From Pseudomonas chlororaphis subsp. aurantiaca (GTDB lineage: Bacteria > Pseudomonadota > Gammaproteobacteria > Pseudomonadales > Pseudomonadaceae): 64,000 nt of DNA. Numbering within the stretch: the first letter of the stretch is position 1; every line of letters begins with the position of its first letter. Shown here one piece after another: positions 25,555 to 36,484 of the stretch. A model generated the notes under the pieces. That model was given only the letters and a program-made list of their open reading frames with translations. It had not been told where the DNA came from and did no database searches. The translations under genes and the position numbers were made by a program. The stretch lies in the NCBI RefSeq assembly GCF_013466605.1, contig NZ_CP059162.1:4340001-4404000 (forward strand), in the 5' to 3' direction.

Positions 25555-26666
25555 GGCTGAACCTCGTTCGTGGCGTGGGCCTCCAGCAGGTATTCGTCGG
25601 CGTAGACCATCAACCACTGCGCGGGGAAGCTGATGCAGGCCCTGCCCTGCGGCACTGGCTTGTCTTCGGCCAGGCGCACTTTCAAGACCGCGCCGTCGAG
25701 GTTCAGGGTCATGATCTTGTAGGTGCCCAGGTCCTCGATGTGGACCACGTCAGCCTGCAGCGCCTCCTCGTAAGGCTCGTCCCAGACATGGATGAATTCC
25801 GGGCGGATGCCGACTTTCAGGCTCTGGTAATCAGTCTCGGCGATCCGCTGCTGCAAGGCCTCGGGCAAGGCCAGGTGGGTGCCGGCGAACCTGACACCGC
25901 CGGCCTCTGCCCGGACCTCGATCAGGTTCATCCCCGGGCTGCCGATGAAGTAGCCGACAAAGGTGTGGCTCGGCCGCTCGAACAGCTCCCGCGGGGTGCC
26001 GAACTGGACGATCTGCCCGCCGTACATCACCGCGATCTTGTCGGCGAAGGTCGAGGCTTCGAGCTGGTCGTGGGTAACATAGACCATGGTGATGTTGAAC
26101 TGCTCGTGGATCTGCTTGAGCTTGCGCCGCAGTTTCCACTTCAGGTGCGGGTCGATCACCGTCAGCGGCTCGTCGAACAGGATCGCCGACACGTCGTCGC
26201 GCACCAGGCCGCGGCCCATGGAGACCTTCTGCTTTTCGTCGGCGCTGAGGTTGCGCGCCTTCTTGTTCAACAGCGCCTGCAGGTCGAGGACCTCGGCGAT
26301 CTCCTGCACCTTGCTGTGCACCTTGGCCTCGGCCATGCCCTGGTTGCGCAGCGGGAAGGCCAGGTTGTCGAACACCGTCATGGTGTCGTAGACCACCGGA
26401 AACTGGAAAACCTGGGCGATATTGCGCTTCTCGGGAGTCAGCTCGTTGACCACCCGGGTATCGAACAGCACCTGCCCCTGGGACGGGCTGAGCAGCCCGG
26501 AAATGATATTGAGCAAGGTCGACTTGCCGCAGCCGGACGGCCCGAGCAAGGCATAGGCGCCGCCCTGCTCCCAGATGTGGTTCATCTCCCGGATCGCATA
26601 GTCCTCGGGACCGGCCGGGGTGCTGGTGTAACTGTGGGCGAGGTTGTGCAAACGGATCTCGGCCAT
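25551..26666 (-). CDS. ABC importer ATPase 2 (GlpT-like, altered signature motif)
   Basis: The 371-residue MalK-type ATPase has the nucleotide-binding domain in about residues 1-235 and a TOBE-type regulatory C-terminus. Walker A is canonical (GPSGCGKST), Walker B is AILFDEP and the H-loop histidine is present (YVTHDQLEAS). The ABC signature is degenerate, LSADEKQKV instead of LSGGQxQR. The start shares one base with the stop of ATPase 1 (TGATG). Together with ATPase 1 this predicts a heterodimer with one normal and one impaired ATP site. Confidence 0.88.
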
Positions 26667-27760
26667 CAGGCAACCCTCGCGACGCGCCGCCCCGGTGCCT
26701 GGACCAGACGGCCCTGGGCATCGAAGACGAACAGTTTGTGGGTGGGGATATAAATCCGGATCGGCGCATCGACGTCGTATTCGTGCACGCCGGGCAGGTG
26801 CAGCACCAACAGGAATTGTTCGTTGCGCACATGCAGGAAGGTTTCCGAGCCGCTGATTTCCGCGACCTCGACGGTCACCGCCAGCTCCAGGTCGTCGTCG
26901 TTGCTCGGCACCAGGGAGATATGGCTGGGCCGCACACCAAAGCGGAACTCGCCCTCGCCGACCGGGCGCAGATCGACGTTCAGCGGAAAATGCACGAAGT
27001 TGGCGAAGCTCACTTCATTGCCGGCGATGCGCCCCGGCATCAGGTTGATCGGCGGTTCGGAGAACAGCTCGGCGGCCAGCACCGTCTGCGGCTGGTGATA
27101 AACCTCGGCGGTCTTGCCGCTCTGCACCAGGCGCCCCTCGTGGAGGATGGTGGTGGTGCCGCCCAGGGCCAGCGCCTCGTTGGGCTCGGTGGTGGCGTAG
27201 ATGGCGATGGTGTGACGGGCCTGGAACAGCTCGCGCATCTCCTGGCGCAGCTCTTCGCGCAGCTTGTAGTCGAGATTGACCAGCGGCTCGTCGAACAGGA
27301 TCAGCTCGGCATCCTTGACCAGCGCCCGGGCCATGGCCGTACGCTGCTGCTGGCCGCCGGACAGTTCCAGCGGATGGCGCTGCAGGAACTTCTCGATCCG
27401 CAGCATCTTCGCCGTCTCCAGCACCTTGCTCTCGATCAACGGCGCGGCGACGCCGGCCTGGCGCAGCGGCGAGGCGATGTTCTCGAACACGGTCATGGTC
27501 GGGTAGTTGATGAACTGCTGATAGACCATCGACACGTTGCGCAGCCGCACCGGGCGCCCGGTGACGTCCACGCCATTCATCAGGATGCGTCCGCTGGCGG
27601 GCTTGTCGAGCCCGGCGATCAAGCGCATCAGGCTGGTCTTGCCGGACAGCGTGCGTCCCAGCAGGACATTGAAGGAACCGGGTTCAAAGCGCAGCGAGAT
27701 GTCATCGATCCAGGTCTGGCCCTCGACGACACGGCTGACATGCTCCAGCGTTAATGACAT
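26666..27760 (-). CDS. ABC importer ATPase 1 (GlpS-like, no H-loop histidine)
   Basis: The 364-residue MalK-type ATPase is the first gene of the importer operon. The signature LSGGQQQR and Walker B LILFDEP are canonical, but Walker A is unusual (GRTLSGKTS, lacking the middle glycine), and the H-loop position reads TTEPNEA where T-H-D is usual, so the switch histidine is absent. I chose the ATG at 27760 (MSLTLEHVSRVV), about 35 bases after the predicted sigma-54 transcription start; the open frame to 28177 crosses the regulatory region. Confidence 0.88.
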   Translation of the reverse strand: MSLTLEHVSRVVEGQTWIDDISLRFEPGSFNVLLGRTLSGKTSLMRLIAGLDKPASGRILMNGVDVTGRPVRLRNVSMVYQQFINYPTMTVFENIASPLRQAGVAAPLIESKVLETAKMLRIEKFLQRHPLELSGGQQQRTAMARALVKDAELILFDEPLVNLDYKLREELRQEMRELFQARHTIAIYATTEPNEALALGGTTTILHEGRLVQSGKTAEVYHQPQTVLAAELFSEPPINLMPGRIAGNEVSFANFVHFPLNVDLRPVGEGEFRFGVRPSHISLVPSNDDDLELAVTVEVAEISGSETFLHVRNEQFLLVLHLPGVHEYDVDAPIRIYIPTHKLFVFDAQGRLVQAPGRRVARVA

Positions 27761-27805
27761 GGCTCGGCCTTTTTTATTATTGGAGTCAAGCGACCGAAGC
27801 AGCAG

Positions 27806-27821
27806 AGCGACTTTCGTGCCA
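27806..27821 (-). promoter_or_regulatory. Sigma-54 promoter of the ABC importer operon
   Basis: On the minus strand TGGCACG-AAAG-TCGCT matches the -24/-12 consensus TGGCACG-N4-TTGCW with one mismatch; the GG and GC pairs have the required 10-base spacing. Transcription would start near 27795, giving a leader of about 35 bases. The divergent gene encodes a sigma-54 activator, as expected. Confidence 0.7.
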
Positions 27822-27887
27822 GAACCGCGGTAGCACTCCAAGTCACTGATAAGCCAGATATTTATTCCAGGGCAGGCGGTTTGCGGG

Positions 27888-27979
27888 TTCACAGCTGAAC
27901 AGAAATGAACAACCCGGGCTGAACAACTGAACAGTCCGGCGGTTGACAATGAACAAGAGTGAACAACACTGGATGAACG
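27888..27979. promoter_or_regulatory. TGAACA array, probable binding sites of the divergent sigma-54 activator
   Basis: TGAACA occurs at 27896, 27906, 27920, 27928, 27950 and 27960, and TGAACG at 27974, with the inverted half GTTCA at 27888. The start spacings 10 and 14 occur twice, so a unit of about 30 bases is repeated with a 54-base period. The array lies 70-160 bases upstream of the sigma-54 promoter, the usual enhancer distance. Confidence 0.6.
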
Positions 27980-28004
27980 TTTTTGCCGGTAAGATTGCTT
28001 CCTG

Positions 28005-28146
28005 TAGCCGCTGCCGCAGGCTGCGATCGAGCTGGGCGGCATTCCGACGTAGCGCTCGCAAAACCTGCCATCGCGATTTGCCTGATTGACCGCGATGGCT
28101 GTCTTGCGAGGCCTGCGGCCTCGATCGCAGTCTTCGCCAGCGGCTA
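28005..28146. repeat. REP-like inverted pair, family A
   Basis: Two related 27-base arms (28005-28031 and 28120-28146, in inverse orientation with a few mismatches) begin with TAGCCGCTGCCGCAGGCTGC or its variant and enclose about 88 bases. The same core is found at 34756-34777 and 52118-52138. The pair can fold into a long hairpin and lies between the TGAACA array and the activator gene. Confidence 0.75.
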
Positions 28147-28204
28147 CAAAGGCCAGGCCATACGCCAATAACAACAATAAAAGCGTTTTCAGAGACCTAC
28201 CGCC

Positions 28205-30055
28205 ATGAGCGCACCTGCCTCACCGCTGTCTCACGAGACCATCATCAAGGACTCCTGGAGCCGCTGCCGGGCCTTTGGCCTCAGCCATCAGAGCGCCCCC
28301 GCCTTCGATCAACTGCCCGCCGAGCGCATCGCCCAGTTGCTGGAAAGCCAGCATGCCCTGGTGCAAACCACCCAGCAGGAAGTCCTGCCCTACTACGAGA
28401 ACATCCTCAGCAACTCCAATTGCCTGATCATGCTCGCCGACAACCAGGGCCAGGTGCTGACCTCCTGGGGCACCCAGCGTTTTATCGAGCCGAGCCTGGC
28501 CCGTGGTTTCAGTGCCGGCGCCAGCTGGCTGGAACACTGCAGCGGGACCAACGCCATCGGCACCGCCCTGGCCTGCGAGCAGGCGGTGCATATCGAGCAC
28601 GATGAACACTTTCTCAAGGCCAACCGCTTCATGACCGGCTCGGCCGCGCCGATCTTCGATACCGAGCGTCGGGTGATCGCGGTGCTGGACGTCTCCAGCG
28701 ACAGCTACCTGCCGCCCTCCCACACCCTGGGCATGGTCAAGATGATGAGCCAGACGGTGGAGAACCGGCTGATCCTCAACCTGTTCGAAGGTCGGCATTT
28801 CCAGCTGACCTTCAACACCGGCCTGAACAACCTCGACAGCCAGTGGGCCGGCCTGCTGATCTTCGATGAAAGCGGTCAGGTGCTTTCGGCCAACCGCCGC
28901 GCCGACAACCTGCTGGGCATCAGCCTGTCGCGGGTCGGCATCGAAAGTCTGTTCAAGGTGTCGCTGCTGGAACTGCTCAACCAGCCGGAAGGCCTGCCCT
29001 TCGCCTTGCAGGCCGCCGGACGCAACCGCTTCCATTGCCTGCTCAAGCGTCCAAGGCAGGTGCCGATCCAGGCCCGGGTCTTCGCCGAGGCACCTGCTCG
29101 CTCGGCACCCGTCAACGCCGATGCCATCAGCCTGAACACCCTGCACTTCGGCGACAGCCGGGTGGAGAAAGCCGTGCGCCAGGCCGAACGGCTGCTGGAA
29201 AAGGACATCCCGCTGTTGATCCACGGCGAAACCGGCGTCGGCAAGGAAGTCTTCGTCAAGGCGCTGCACCAGGCCAGCTCGCGGAGCAAACAGGCGTTCA
29301 TTGCCGTGAACTGCGCGGCGATTCCCGCCGAACTGGTGGAGTCTGAGCTGTTCGGCTATGAAAAAGGCGCCTTCACCGGCGCCAGCCAGAAAGGCAGCAT
29401 CGGCCTGATCCGCAAGGCCGACAAAGGCACGCTGTTCCTCGACGAAATCGGCGACATGCCCCTGCCGACCCAGGCTCGCCTGTTGCGGGTGCTGCAGGAG
29501 CGCTGCGTACAACCGGTGGGCAGCAGCGAACTGTTCCCGGTGGACATCCGCATCATCTCCGCGACCAACCGCTCCCTGCGCGAACAGGTGCAGCTCGGGC
29601 GCTTTCGCGAGGACCTGTATTACCGCATCGGCGGCCTGACCCTGGAGTTGCCGCCCCTGCGCGAACGCAGCGACAAGCAGGCGCTGTTCAAACGCATCTG
29701 GGAGCAGCACCGCGAGTCCGGCCAATGGGCCGGGTTCAGCCGCGAAGTCCGGGACCTGTTCGAGCGCCATCCCTGGCCGGGCAACCTGCGCCAGGTCAGC
29801 AGCGTGATGCAGGTGGCGCTGGCCATGGCCGAAGAACAACCGATCCGCGCCGAACACCTGCCGGACGACTTTTTTGTCGACCTGGACATGGAGCCGGCCG
29901 CCAGCCATGAACCGCCCGGCGACATCGACCTGGAAGACAGCGCCGACCTGCACCGCCAGCTCAAGGCCGTGGGCGGCAACATCTCCCAACTCGCGCGGCG
30001 GCTGGGGGTGAGTCGCAATACCCTCTATAAAAGATTGCGCCAGCAGGAGGATTGA
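28205..30055 (+). CDS. Sigma-54-dependent transcriptional activator (AcoR-like, GAF-AAA-Fis)
   Basis: The 616-residue enhancer-binding protein has a GAF-like sensor in about residues 60-200, a linker region, an AAA+ ATPase in about 320-550 and a Fis-type helix-turn-helix at the C-terminus (GNISQLARRLGVSRNTLYKRL). Walker A is GETGVGKE (near 342), the sigma-54-contacting loop GAFTGA is intact (near 388-393) and Walker B is TLFLDEIGD. It is transcribed away from the ABC importer operon, whose sigma-54 promoter and TGAACA array lie between them, so it most likely activates that operon in response to the transported compound or a product. The signal is unknown. Confidence 0.92.
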   Translation: MSAPASPLSHETIIKDSWSRCRAFGLSHQSAPAFDQLPAERIAQLLESQHALVQTTQQEVLPYYENILSNSNCLIMLADNQGQVLTSWGTQRFIEPSLARGFSAGASWLEHCSGTNAIGTALACEQAVHIEHDEHFLKANRFMTGSAAPIFDTERRVIAVLDVSSDSYLPPSHTLGMVKMMSQTVENRLILNLFEGRHFQLTFNTGLNNLDSQWAGLLIFDESGQVLSANRRADNLLGISLSRVGIESLFKVSLLELLNQPEGLPFALQAAGRNRFHCLLKRPRQVPIQARVFAEAPARSAPVNADAISLNTLHFGDSRVEKAVRQAERLLEKDIPLLIHGETGVGKEVFVKALHQASSRSKQAFIAVNCAAIPAELVESELFGYEKGAFTGASQKGSIGLIRKADKGTLFLDEIGDMPLPTQARLLRVLQERCVQPVGSSELFPVDIRIISATNRSLREQVQLGRFREDLYYRIGGLTLELPPLRERSDKQALFKRIWEQHRESGQWAGFSREVRDLFERHPWPGNLRQVSSVMQVALAMAEEQPIRAEHLPDDFFVDLDMEPAASHEPPGDIDLEDSADLHRQLKAVGGNISQLARRLGVSRNTLYKRLRQQED

Positions 30056-30089
30056 TCGCCCGCCTTCCCCCCAAATAGCAGGCAAACAA

Positions 30090-30110
30090 AAACCCGCGCA
30101 AGGCGGGTTT
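30090..30110. terminator. Terminator between the activator gene and cysS
   Basis: An 8-bp stem (aaacccgc 30090-30097 / gcgggttt 30103-30110) has a 5-nt loop. An A-rich run on its left gives a T tract on the minus strand, so it mainly serves cysS. Confidence 0.85.
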
Positions 30111-30132
30111 CTGCTTGTAGCCAGTACAGCGA

Positions 30133-31515
<1,383 letters not shown>

Positions 31516-31533
31516 AAGGAGTTCCTTAACTGA

Positions 31534-33231
31534 TCACTGACCCCAGGAGTCGCGCAGGGTCACGGTACGGTTGAATACCGGTGCGCCCGGTCTCGAGTCC
31601 TTGATATCCGCGCAGAAGTAACCTTCGCGCTCGAACTGGAAACGGTCTTCCGGCTGTGCGTTGCCCAGCGAGGGTTCGGCACGACAACCAGTGAGGACCT
31701 GCAGGGAGTCAGGGTTGATGTTGTCCAGGAAACTTGCGCTGTCTTCGGCCTTCTCCGGGTTCGGCGAACGGAACAGACGGTCGTACAGGCGCACTTCGCA
31801 CTCGACGCTGGCGGCGGCCGGCACCCAGTGGATCACGCCCTTGACCTTGCGCCCTTCCGGGTTCTTGCCCAGGGTGTCCGGGTCGTACGAGCAATGCAGC
31901 TCGACGATGTTGCCGTCGGCATCCTTGATCGCCTCGTCGGCGCGGATCACGTAGCTGCCACGCAGGCGCACTTCGCCGGCTGGCTCCAGGCGCTTGTAGC
32001 CCTTTGGCGGCTCTTCCATGAAGTCGTCGCGGTCGATGTAGATTTCACGGGCGAACGGCAGGACCCGCACCCCCATGTCTTCTTTCGGATGACGCGGCAG
32101 TTCGAGGTTCTCGACCCGGCCTTCCGGGTAGTTGGTGATCACCACTTTCAGCGGACGCAGCACGCACATGGCGCGCGGGGCGCTGTGGTCGAGATCGTCA
32201 CGGATGCTGAACTCCAGCATGCCGAAGTCCACCACGCCGTCGGAACGGTTGGTGCCGACCATCTCGCAGAAGTTGCGGATGGATTTCGGCGTGTAGCCAC
32301 GACGACGGAAGCCCGACAGGGTCGACATGCGCGGATCGTCCCAGCCGTTGACGTGCTTCTCGTCCACCAGTTGCTTGAGCTTGCGCTTGCTGGTGATGGT
32401 GTAGTTCAGGTTCAGGCGGCTGAACTCGTACTGGCGCGGCTGCGCCGGCACCGGCAGGTTCTCGAGGAACCACTCGTACAGCGGACGATGGCTTTCGAAC
32501 TCCAGGGTGCAGATCGAGTGGGTAATGCCTTCGATGGCGTCCGACTGGCCATGGGTGAAATCGTAGTTCGGGTAGATGCACCACTTGTCGCCGGTCTGGT
32601 GGTGATGCGCATGGCGGATGCGGTACATGATCGGGTCGCGCAGGTTCATGTTCGGCGAGGCCATGTCGATCTTGGCCCGCAGCACGCGCGCGCCGTCGGG
32701 GAATTCGCCCGCCTTCATGCGCGCGAACAGGTCCAGGTTCTCTTCCACCGAACGGTCGCGGAACGGGCTGTTCTTGCCCGGTTCGGTCAGGCTGCCACGG
32801 TATTCCTTGGCCTGTTCGGGGGTCAGGTCGTCGACATAGGCCTTGCCCGCCTTGATCAGCTCCACCGCCCATTCGTGCAACTGGTCGAAGTATTGCGAGG
32901 CGTAGCGCACTTCACCGGCCCACTCGAAGCCCAGCCACTTGACGTCGCTTTCGATGGCGTCGATGTATTCCTGGTCTTCCTTGGCCGGGTTGGTGTCGTC
33001 GAAACGCAGGTGGGTGACGCCGCCGAATTCCTGGGCCAGCCCGAAGTTCACGCAGATCGACTTGGCGTGACCGATGTGCAGGTAGCCGTTGGGCTCCGGC
33101 GGGAAGCGGGTCACGATCTGTGTGTGCTTACCCGAGTCCAGGTCCGCCTGGATGATCGGGCGCAGGAAGTTGACCGGTACGGCCGGTCCGGTCTTGGAAT
33201 TCGAGGTAGGGTCGACAGTGGGCTTGCTCAT
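31534..33231 (-). CDS. glnS: Glutaminyl-tRNA synthetase
   Basis: GlnS charges tRNA-Gln. The 565-residue class I enzyme contains the HIGH motif in [15 protein letters not shown] and the altered KMSKS region [10 protein letters not shown] typical of GlnRS, followed by the two anticodon-binding beta-barrels. It heads the glnS-cysS pair. It is divergent from ppiB across a 277-base gap that contains no gene. Confidence 0.97.
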   Translation of the reverse strand: MSKPTVDPTSNSKTGPAVPVNFLRPIIQADLDSGKHTQIVTRFPPEPNGYLHIGHAKSICVNFGLAQEFGGVTHLRFDDTNPAKEDQEYIDAIESDVKWLGFEWAGEVRYASQYFDQLHEWAVELIKAGKAYVDDLTPEQAKEYRGSLTEPGKNSPFRDRSVEENLDLFARMKAGEFPDGARVLRAKIDMASPNMNLRDPIMYRIRHAHHHQTGDKWCIYPNYDFTHGQSDAIEGITHSICTLEFESHRPLYEWFLENLPVPAQPRQYEFSRLNLNYTITSKRKLKQLVDEKHVNGWDDPRMSTLSGFRRRGYTPKSIRNFCEMVGTNRSDGVVDFGMLEFSIRDDLDHSAPRAMCVLRPLKVVITNYPEGRVENLELPRHPKEDMGVRVLPFAREIYIDRDDFMEEPPKGYKRLEPAGEVRLRGSYVIRADEAIKDADGNIVELHCSYDPDTLGKNPEGRKVKGVIHWVPAAASVECEVRLYDRLFRSPNPEKAEDSASFLDNINPDSLQVLTGCRAEPSLGNAQPEDRFQFEREGYFCADIKDSRPGAPVFNRTVTLRDSWGQ

Positions 33232-33508
33232 AGGATCCTTGAACGTACAAGTGCGCGGCCGGTGCGGCCTGATAAATCAAAACGGATATCATAGCCGATG
33301 CGGTCAAGCCCCTGACAGAGCGGGCTTTAAATCTGCCGCGATTAATCCGTCGCAAATGAAAAAACAGCCTCGAATTTCACGCCCGGCACGCTAAACTGCG
33401 CACCTTGGCGGATTTTTGCCAGAGCGGTTCCGGCCCGCGGGTCCCATGCCCGCCTCCCGGAACCCGGGAATTCCTAGAAAACGCTCCTCCTTATAAAGAG
33501 TACCGATC
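33232..33508. other. glnS-ppiB divergent intergenic region
   Basis: There is no gene. This region must hold both divergent promoters. AT-rich stretches near 33270-33300 and 33350-33370 are candidates, but I could not place boxes confidently. Confidence 0.4.
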
Positions 33509-34012
33509 ATGACTCAAGTCAAACTGACCACCAACCACGGCGACATCGTGCTGGAACTGAACGCCGAGAAAGCCCCGGTCACCGTGGCCAACTTCGTCGA
33601 ATACGTTAAAGCCGGTCATTACGAAAACACCGTATTCCACCGCGTCATCGGTAACTTCATGATCCAGGGCGGCGGTTTCGAGCCAGGCATGAAAGAGAAG
33701 AAAGACAAGCGTCCAAGCATCCAGAACGAAGCCGACAACGGTCTTTCCAACGACAAGTACACCGTCGCCATGGCCCGCACCATGGAGCCGCATTCGGCTT
33801 CCGCGCAGTTCTTCATCAACGTCGCCGACAACAGCTTCCTCAACCACAGCGGCAAGACTGTCCAGGGCTGGGGCTACGCGGTATTCGGCAAAGTGGTTGC
33901 CGGCACCGAAGTGGTCGACAAGATCAAAGGCGTGGCCACCACCATGAAGGCCGGCCACCAGGACGTACCGGCAGAAGACGTGATCATCGAGAAAGCCGAG
34001 ATCGTTGAGTGA
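33509..34012 (+). CDS. ppiB: Cytoplasmic peptidyl-prolyl cis-trans isomerase (cyclophilin)
   Basis: The 167-residue cyclophilin has no signal peptide, so it is the cytoplasmic PpiB type. The catalytic core [18 protein letters not shown] and the block [13 protein letters not shown] are both present. AAAGAG precedes the ATG. The stop overlaps the lpxH start (GTGA), so the two are translationally coupled. Confidence 0.95.
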   Translation: MTQVKLTTNHGDIVLELNAEKAPVTVANFVEYVKAGHYENTVFHRVIGNFMIQGGGFEPGMKEKKDKRPSIQNEADNGLSNDKYTVAMARTMEPHSASAQFFINVADNSFLNHSGKTVQGWGYAVFGKVVAGTEVVDKIKGVATTMKAGHQDVPAEDVIIEKAEIVE

Positions 34013-34758
34013 TACTGCTGATTTCAGATTTGCATCTGGAAGAGGAACGCCCGGACATTACCCGGGCGTTTCTGGATTTACTGGGCGGGCGTGCCCGCTC
34101 GGCGCAAGCGCTGTACATCCTGGGAGATTTCTTCGAGGTCTGGATCGGCGACGACGCCATGACCCCCTACCAGCTTTCCATTTGCCAGGCACTGCGCGAG
34201 CTCAGCGACAGCGGCACGCAGGTTTTCCTGATGCATGGCAACCGCGACTTCATGCTCGGCAAGGCCTTCTGCAAGGCCGCGGGCGCGACCCTGCTCAAGG
34301 ACCCGAGCGTGGTCGACTTCTACGGCGAGCCGGTGCTGCTGATGCACGGCGACAGCCTGTGCACCCGCGACGAAGCCTATATGCGCATGCGCCGTTACCT
34401 GCGCAACCCGGTTTCGCTGTGGATCCTCAGGCACTTGCCGTTGCGCACCCGGCACAAGCTGGCGCGCAAGCTGCGCAACGAAAGCCGCGCGCAAACCCGC
34501 ATGAAGGCCAACGACATCGTCGACGTGACCCCGGACGAAGTGCCGCGGATCATGCAGGCGTTCAAGGTGCGGACCCTGGTCCACGGCCACACCCACCGCC
34601 CGGCCATCCACAAGTTGCAGATCGGCGACCAGGCCGCCAAGCGCATCGTGCTGGGCGACTGGGATCGTCAGGGCTGGGCCTTGCAGGTGGATGAACAGGG
34701 CTTCCAGCTGGCGGCTTTCGACTTCGTGCCGTCACAGCGGGCATTGCCCCGCCCGTAG
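34009..34758 (+). CDS. lpxH: UDP-2,3-diacylglucosamine diphosphatase
   Basis: LpxH hydrolyses UDP-diacylglucosamine to lipid X in lipid A synthesis, at the inner face of the cytoplasmic membrane. The 249-residue metallophosphatase shows the metal motifs DLHL (residues 7-10), [21 protein letters not shown] and HGHTHRP. It starts with GTG at 34009, overlapping the ppiB stop by 4 bases; no ATG is available before the first metal motif. The C-terminus is a few residues longer than usual. Confidence 0.94.
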   Translation: MILLISDLHLEEERPDITRAFLDLLGGRARSAQALYILGDFFEVWIGDDAMTPYQLSICQALRELSDSGTQVFLMHGNRDFMLGKAFCKAAGATLLKDPSVVDFYGEPVLLMHGDSLCTRDEAYMRMRRYLRNPVSLWILRHLPLRTRHKLARKLRNESRAQTRMKANDIVDVTPDEVPRIMQAFKVRTLVHGHTHRPAIHKLQIGDQAAKRIVLGDWDRQGWALQVDEQGFQLAAFDFVPSQRALPRP

Positions 34759-34777
34759 CCGCTGCCGCAGGCTGCGA
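34756..34777. repeat. REP-like element, family A (single copy)
   Basis: TAGCCGCTGCCGCAGGCTGC(GA) starts two bases before the end of lpxH. It is identical to the left arm at 28005 and to the inverse copy at 52118-52138. Confidence 0.75.
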
Positions 34778-34889
34778 CAAGGCCCGAAGGGTCTTGCCTT
34801 CAATCGCCAACCCGTTCGCCCCGACAAGGATTGTGCAGTCCCCTGCCGGAGCGAACGGGCTGGCGCCCCCCCTCAAGCCCCGCGCCCCC

Positions 34890-36419
34890 TCAATGCCCCG
34901 CCGACGCCGGCCCGGCCTTGGCCGTGAACGGTGGCTTGGCCAGCCACACCAGCAGAATCAGGCCCATGAAGCCCCAGCCCAGCAACGTGAAATAGTCCAC
35001 GGTGGACATCATGTACGCCTGGCCGGTCAGCACCTGGTCCAGCTGCGCGTAGGCCTGGTTGCTGGCACCGCCCAGGGCGCCCAGGGCATCGCGGGTGGCC
35101 GGCTCGAAGCTGCTGATGTGCTCACCCATATAGGCATGGTGCTCGTTCGCCCGGCGGATCCAGATCCAGGTGGTCAACGAAGCAGCGAAGCTGCCACCGA
35201 GGGTCCGCAGGAAGGTGGCCAGGCCGGCGCCATCGGCGATCTGGTGCGGCGGCAGGTCCGACATCAGGATGCTCAGGGTCGGCATGAAGAACAGCGCCAC
35301 GCCGATGCCCATGAACAGCTGCACCAGGGCGATGTGCTGGAAGTCCACCTCGTTGGTGAACCCGGCGCGCATGAAACAGCTCAGGCCGATCGCCAGGAAC
35401 GCCAGCCCGGCCAGCAAACGCAGGTCGAACTTGTGCGCGTACTTGCCGACGAAAGGCGACATCAGCACCGGCAGGATGCCCATCGGCGCCACCGACAGGC
35501 CGGCCCAGGTCGCGGTATAGCCCATCTGGGTCTGCACCCACTGCGGCAGGATCAGGTTGATGCCGAAGAAGCCGGCATAACCACCCACCAGCACAATGGT
35601 GCCGATGCGGAAGTTGCGGTGGGCGAACAGCCGCAGGTTGACCACCGGATGGCGGTCGGTCATTTCCCAGATCACGAACACCGCCAGGCCGATCAGCGAA
35701 ATCAACGTACCGATGATGATGAAGTTGGATTCGAACCAGTCCAGGTCGTTGCCCTTGTCGAGCACGATCTGCAAGGCGCCGACGCCGACGATCAGGCTCA
35801 GCAGGCCGATGTAGTCCATCGGCTGGCGACTGGTCACCACCGGCCGCGCCTTCAGCTGCTGCTTGACCACCCAGGCGGCGAACAGGCCGATCGGTACGTT
35901 GATGAAGAAGATCCACGGCCAGCTGTAGCTGTCGGTGATCCAGCCGCCGAGAATCGGCCCGGCAATCGGCGCCACCACCGTGACCATCGCCAGCAGCGCC
36001 AGGGCCATGCCCCTTTTCGCCGGCGGGTAGACCGCGATCAGCAGGGTCTGGGTCATCGGGTACAGCGGCCCGGCCACCACCCCTTGCAGCACACGAAAGC
36101 CCACCAGCTCGGGCATGGAGGTGGAAATCCCGCAGAGGAACGAGGCCAGCACGAACAGCAGGGTGGCCCAGATAAACAGCTTCACTTCGCCGAAGCGCCG
36201 GCTCAGCCAGCCGGTCAGCGGCAAGGCGATGGCGTTGCTCACGGCAAACGAGGTGATCACCCAGGTGCCCTGCTCCGAACTCACCCCGAGGTTGCCGGAG
36301 ATGGTCGGCAAGGCCACGTTGGCGATGGTGGTGTCGAGCACCTGCATGAAGGTCGCCAGCGACAGGCCGATGGTGCTGAGCAACAGGCTGGGCGGCGTGA
36401 AAGAGGCGTTATTGCTCAT
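34890..36419 (-). CDS. DHA2-family MFS drug efflux transporter (EmrB-like)
   Basis: The 509-residue proton-driven exporter has about 14 membrane helices. The DHA2 signature LDTTIANVALPTI lies in helix 1, followed by SEQGTWVITSFAVSNAIALPLTGWL. It works with the adaptor and outer-membrane factor encoded just upstream as a tripartite pump for hydrophobic drugs. It is the last gene of the marR-OMF-emrA-emrB operon; 65 bases separate it from the adaptor gene. Confidence 0.92.
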   Translation of the reverse strand: MSNNASFTPPSLLLSTIGLSLATFMQVLDTTIANVALPTISGNLGVSSEQGTWVITSFAVSNAIALPLTGWLSRRFGEVKLFIWATLLFVLASFLCGISTSMPELVGFRVLQGVVAGPLYPMTQTLLIAVYPPAKRGMALALLAMVTVVAPIAGPILGGWITDSYSWPWIFFINVPIGLFAAWVVKQQLKARPVVTSRQPMDYIGLLSLIVGVGALQIVLDKGNDLDWFESNFIIIGTLISLIGLAVFVIWEMTDRHPVVNLRLFAHRNFRIGTIVLVGGYAGFFGINLILPQWVQTQMGYTATWAGLSVAPMGILPVLMSPFVGKYAHKFDLRLLAGLAFLAIGLSCFMRAGFTNEVDFQHIALVQLFMGIGVALFFMPTLSILMSDLPPHQIADGAGLATFLRTLGGSFAASLTTWIWIRRANEHHAYMGEHISSFEPATRDALGALGGASNQAYAQLDQVLTGQAYMMSTVDYFTLLGWGFMGLILLVWLAKPPFTAKAGPASAGH

Positions 36420-36484
36420 CGCGAATCCTATGAAGCGAGGCAGGCGCCGCGACCGCTAACGGCCGCAGCAGAGGGATCGGCGAA

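Noticed and set aside
27888..27979. Repeated TGAACA units as a possible CRISPR array or origin iterons
   Set aside because: The units are only 6 bases, their spacing is irregular and no cas or rep genes are near. Their place between a sigma-54 activator and a sigma-54 promoter fits an enhancer array.
31534..33231. Missing canonical KMSKS motif in GlnRS
   Set aside because: Glutaminyl-tRNA synthetases normally carry a divergent form (here ITSKR), so it is not a defect.
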